NCBI GenBank assembly: GCA_000431975.1
Contig: HF988470.1
Location: 1-5,823 of the forward strand
Source: Prevotella sp. CAG:924
GTDB taxonomy: Bacteria > Bacteroidota > Bacteroidia > Bacteroidales > Bacteroidaceae
Direction: 5' to 3'
Length of the DNA: 5,823 bases
The notes beneath the pieces are model-generated. The model did not search any database. It was given only the letters and a program-made list of their open reading frames with translations, and had not been told where the DNA came from. Position numbers and translations under genes: made by a program. The stretch's first letter is position 1; every line of letters starts with the position of its first letter. Positions 5,285-5,823 of the stretch are shown here, one piece after another.

Positions 5285-5823
5285 TTGAAGTCCCCAGCGC
5301 TTACTTTGTTTGTTCTGGTTCTTGTAGTGCTCAGCATGGGATCATGCTCGGACAAGGACACAAATCCCAATCGCCAGCTCTCCATAGACGCTTACGAGGA
5401 GATGGATTCGGCTGCTTTCCGTATCCATTCCAAGCGGATAAGGGAAGAAGTGGAACGGTTGGCATTGACGGATAATGACTCCACCTTAGCTGACTCATGG
5501 GTGAGAGGATATTATCTGGATAAGGGTAAGCTAGTGTGGATCAACCGCTTAGGTATAGACGGACGTGCCGATACGCTGTTGGAACGGCTGACAGAGGTCA
5601 CACGGATGGGCTTCAGTCTTTCGAAGTTCTGCGTGCCTCAGATACAGCGCGATTTGCAGCGTCTGCGTACACTTGATTTTGATGACAGCACCAACACGAT
5701 AAATTGTGTGGCAGCACGTCTGGAATACCATCTGTCGAAGGGATTCCTGCGTTATGCCGTGGGTCAGCGCTACGGATATGTCAATCCCCGTTTTCTCTTA
5801 AATCATCTGGATGTACTGAACCG
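5285..5823 (+). CDS. L,D-transpeptidase (YcbB/LdtD-like) lipoprotein, N-terminal part
   Basis: An open frame runs without a stop to the window end: 179 codons, the rest of the gene lying outside. From TTG at 5285 the protein starts as a lipoprotein signal: K2, a hydrophobic core at 6-16 and a lipobox-like SMGSC with the lipidated cysteine at C21. Acidic residues in SDKD after the cysteine loosely recall the surface-export signal of Bacteroidetes lipoproteins. The TTG start is inferred: there is no in-frame ATG before 5336, and that one would remove the signal peptide. The mature part shows YYLDKGKLVWINRLG (76-90), RADTLLERLTEVTRMGFSLS (94-113) and LRYAVGQRYGYVNPRFL (155-171). These match the N-terminal scaffold region of large YcbB-type L,D-transpeptidases, which make 3-3 peptidoglycan cross-links. 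The catalytic YkuD domain with its His/Cys residues would be downstream and cannot be checked here. Family assignment is therefore from the scaffold only. Probably co-transcribed and translationally coupled with the gene ending at 5281. Confidence 0.75.
   Translation, partial: MKSPALTLFVLVLVVLSMGSCSDKDTNPNRQLSIDAYEEMDSAAFRIHSKRIREEVERLALTDNDSTLADSWVRGYYLDKGKLVWINRLGIDGRADTLLERLTEVTRMGFSLSKFCVPQIQRDLQRLRTLDFDDSTNTINCVAARLEYHLSKGFLRYAVGQRYGYVNPRFLLNHLDVLN

Noticed and set aside
5549..5731. A 60-codon minus-strand frame inside the transpeptidase gene
   Set aside because: It is opposite a continuous plus-strand frame with clear family resemblance and has no signals of its own.
1..5823. Search for CRISPR arrays, tRNA or rRNA genes, insertion sequences and transferred DNA
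   Set aside because: No regularly spaced repeats, cloverleaf structures, transposase frames or terminal inverted repeats were seen by eye. The genes look like normal core Bacteroidales genes.

Overview
The window looks like chromosomal DNA of a Bacteroidales bacterium, most likely Prevotellaceae (Prevotella/Segatella type). Three things point there: promoters of the Bacteroidetes type (TTTG, about 19 nt spacer, TAnnTTTG), mostly weak Shine-Dalgarno sequences, and the family resemblance of the proteins, including a typical Bacteroidetes HtpG N-terminus and a type IX secretion-like C-terminal domain. It reads as ordinary core chromosome. I see no mobile element, CRISPR array, tRNA or rRNA.

Layout. 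Positions 1-195 hold no gene that I can support, but contain a strong terminator that works on the minus strand. It ends a minus-strand gene (196-564) for a small exported protein of unknown function, which has a good promoter at 702-732 and a leader of about 130 nt. The gap from 565 to 1188 holds that promoter and leader and an isolated GC-rich hairpin (874-908) flanked by two inward-facing promoter-like boxes, a possible small-RNA locus. Next on the plus strand come htpG (1189-3243, Hsp90 chaperone), a GC-rich 170-nt gap with three consecutive perfect hairpins, nth (3414-4061, endonuclease III), a short gap with two small hairpins, and a DUF2461-family gene (4165-4875).

A clear promoter (4918-4948) then drives a probable two-gene operon. 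The first gene (4973-5281) encodes a 102-residue protein that is only a signal peptide plus a domain resembling the type IX secretion C-terminal sorting domain. The second starts three bases after the first stop, in the same frame, at a probable TTG codon (5285). It runs off the window and encodes the lipoprotein signal and N-terminal scaffold-like region of a YcbB-type L,D-transpeptidase.

Functionally the window mixes housekeeping stress genes (HtpG, Nth) with envelope genes (the small exported protein, the sorting-domain-like protein, and the cell-wall cross-linking enzyme). I found no convincing new multi-gene system. The most interesting points are the stand-alone sorting-domain-like protein coupled to the transpeptidase gene, the hairpin locus at 824-966, and the hairpin cluster after htpG.
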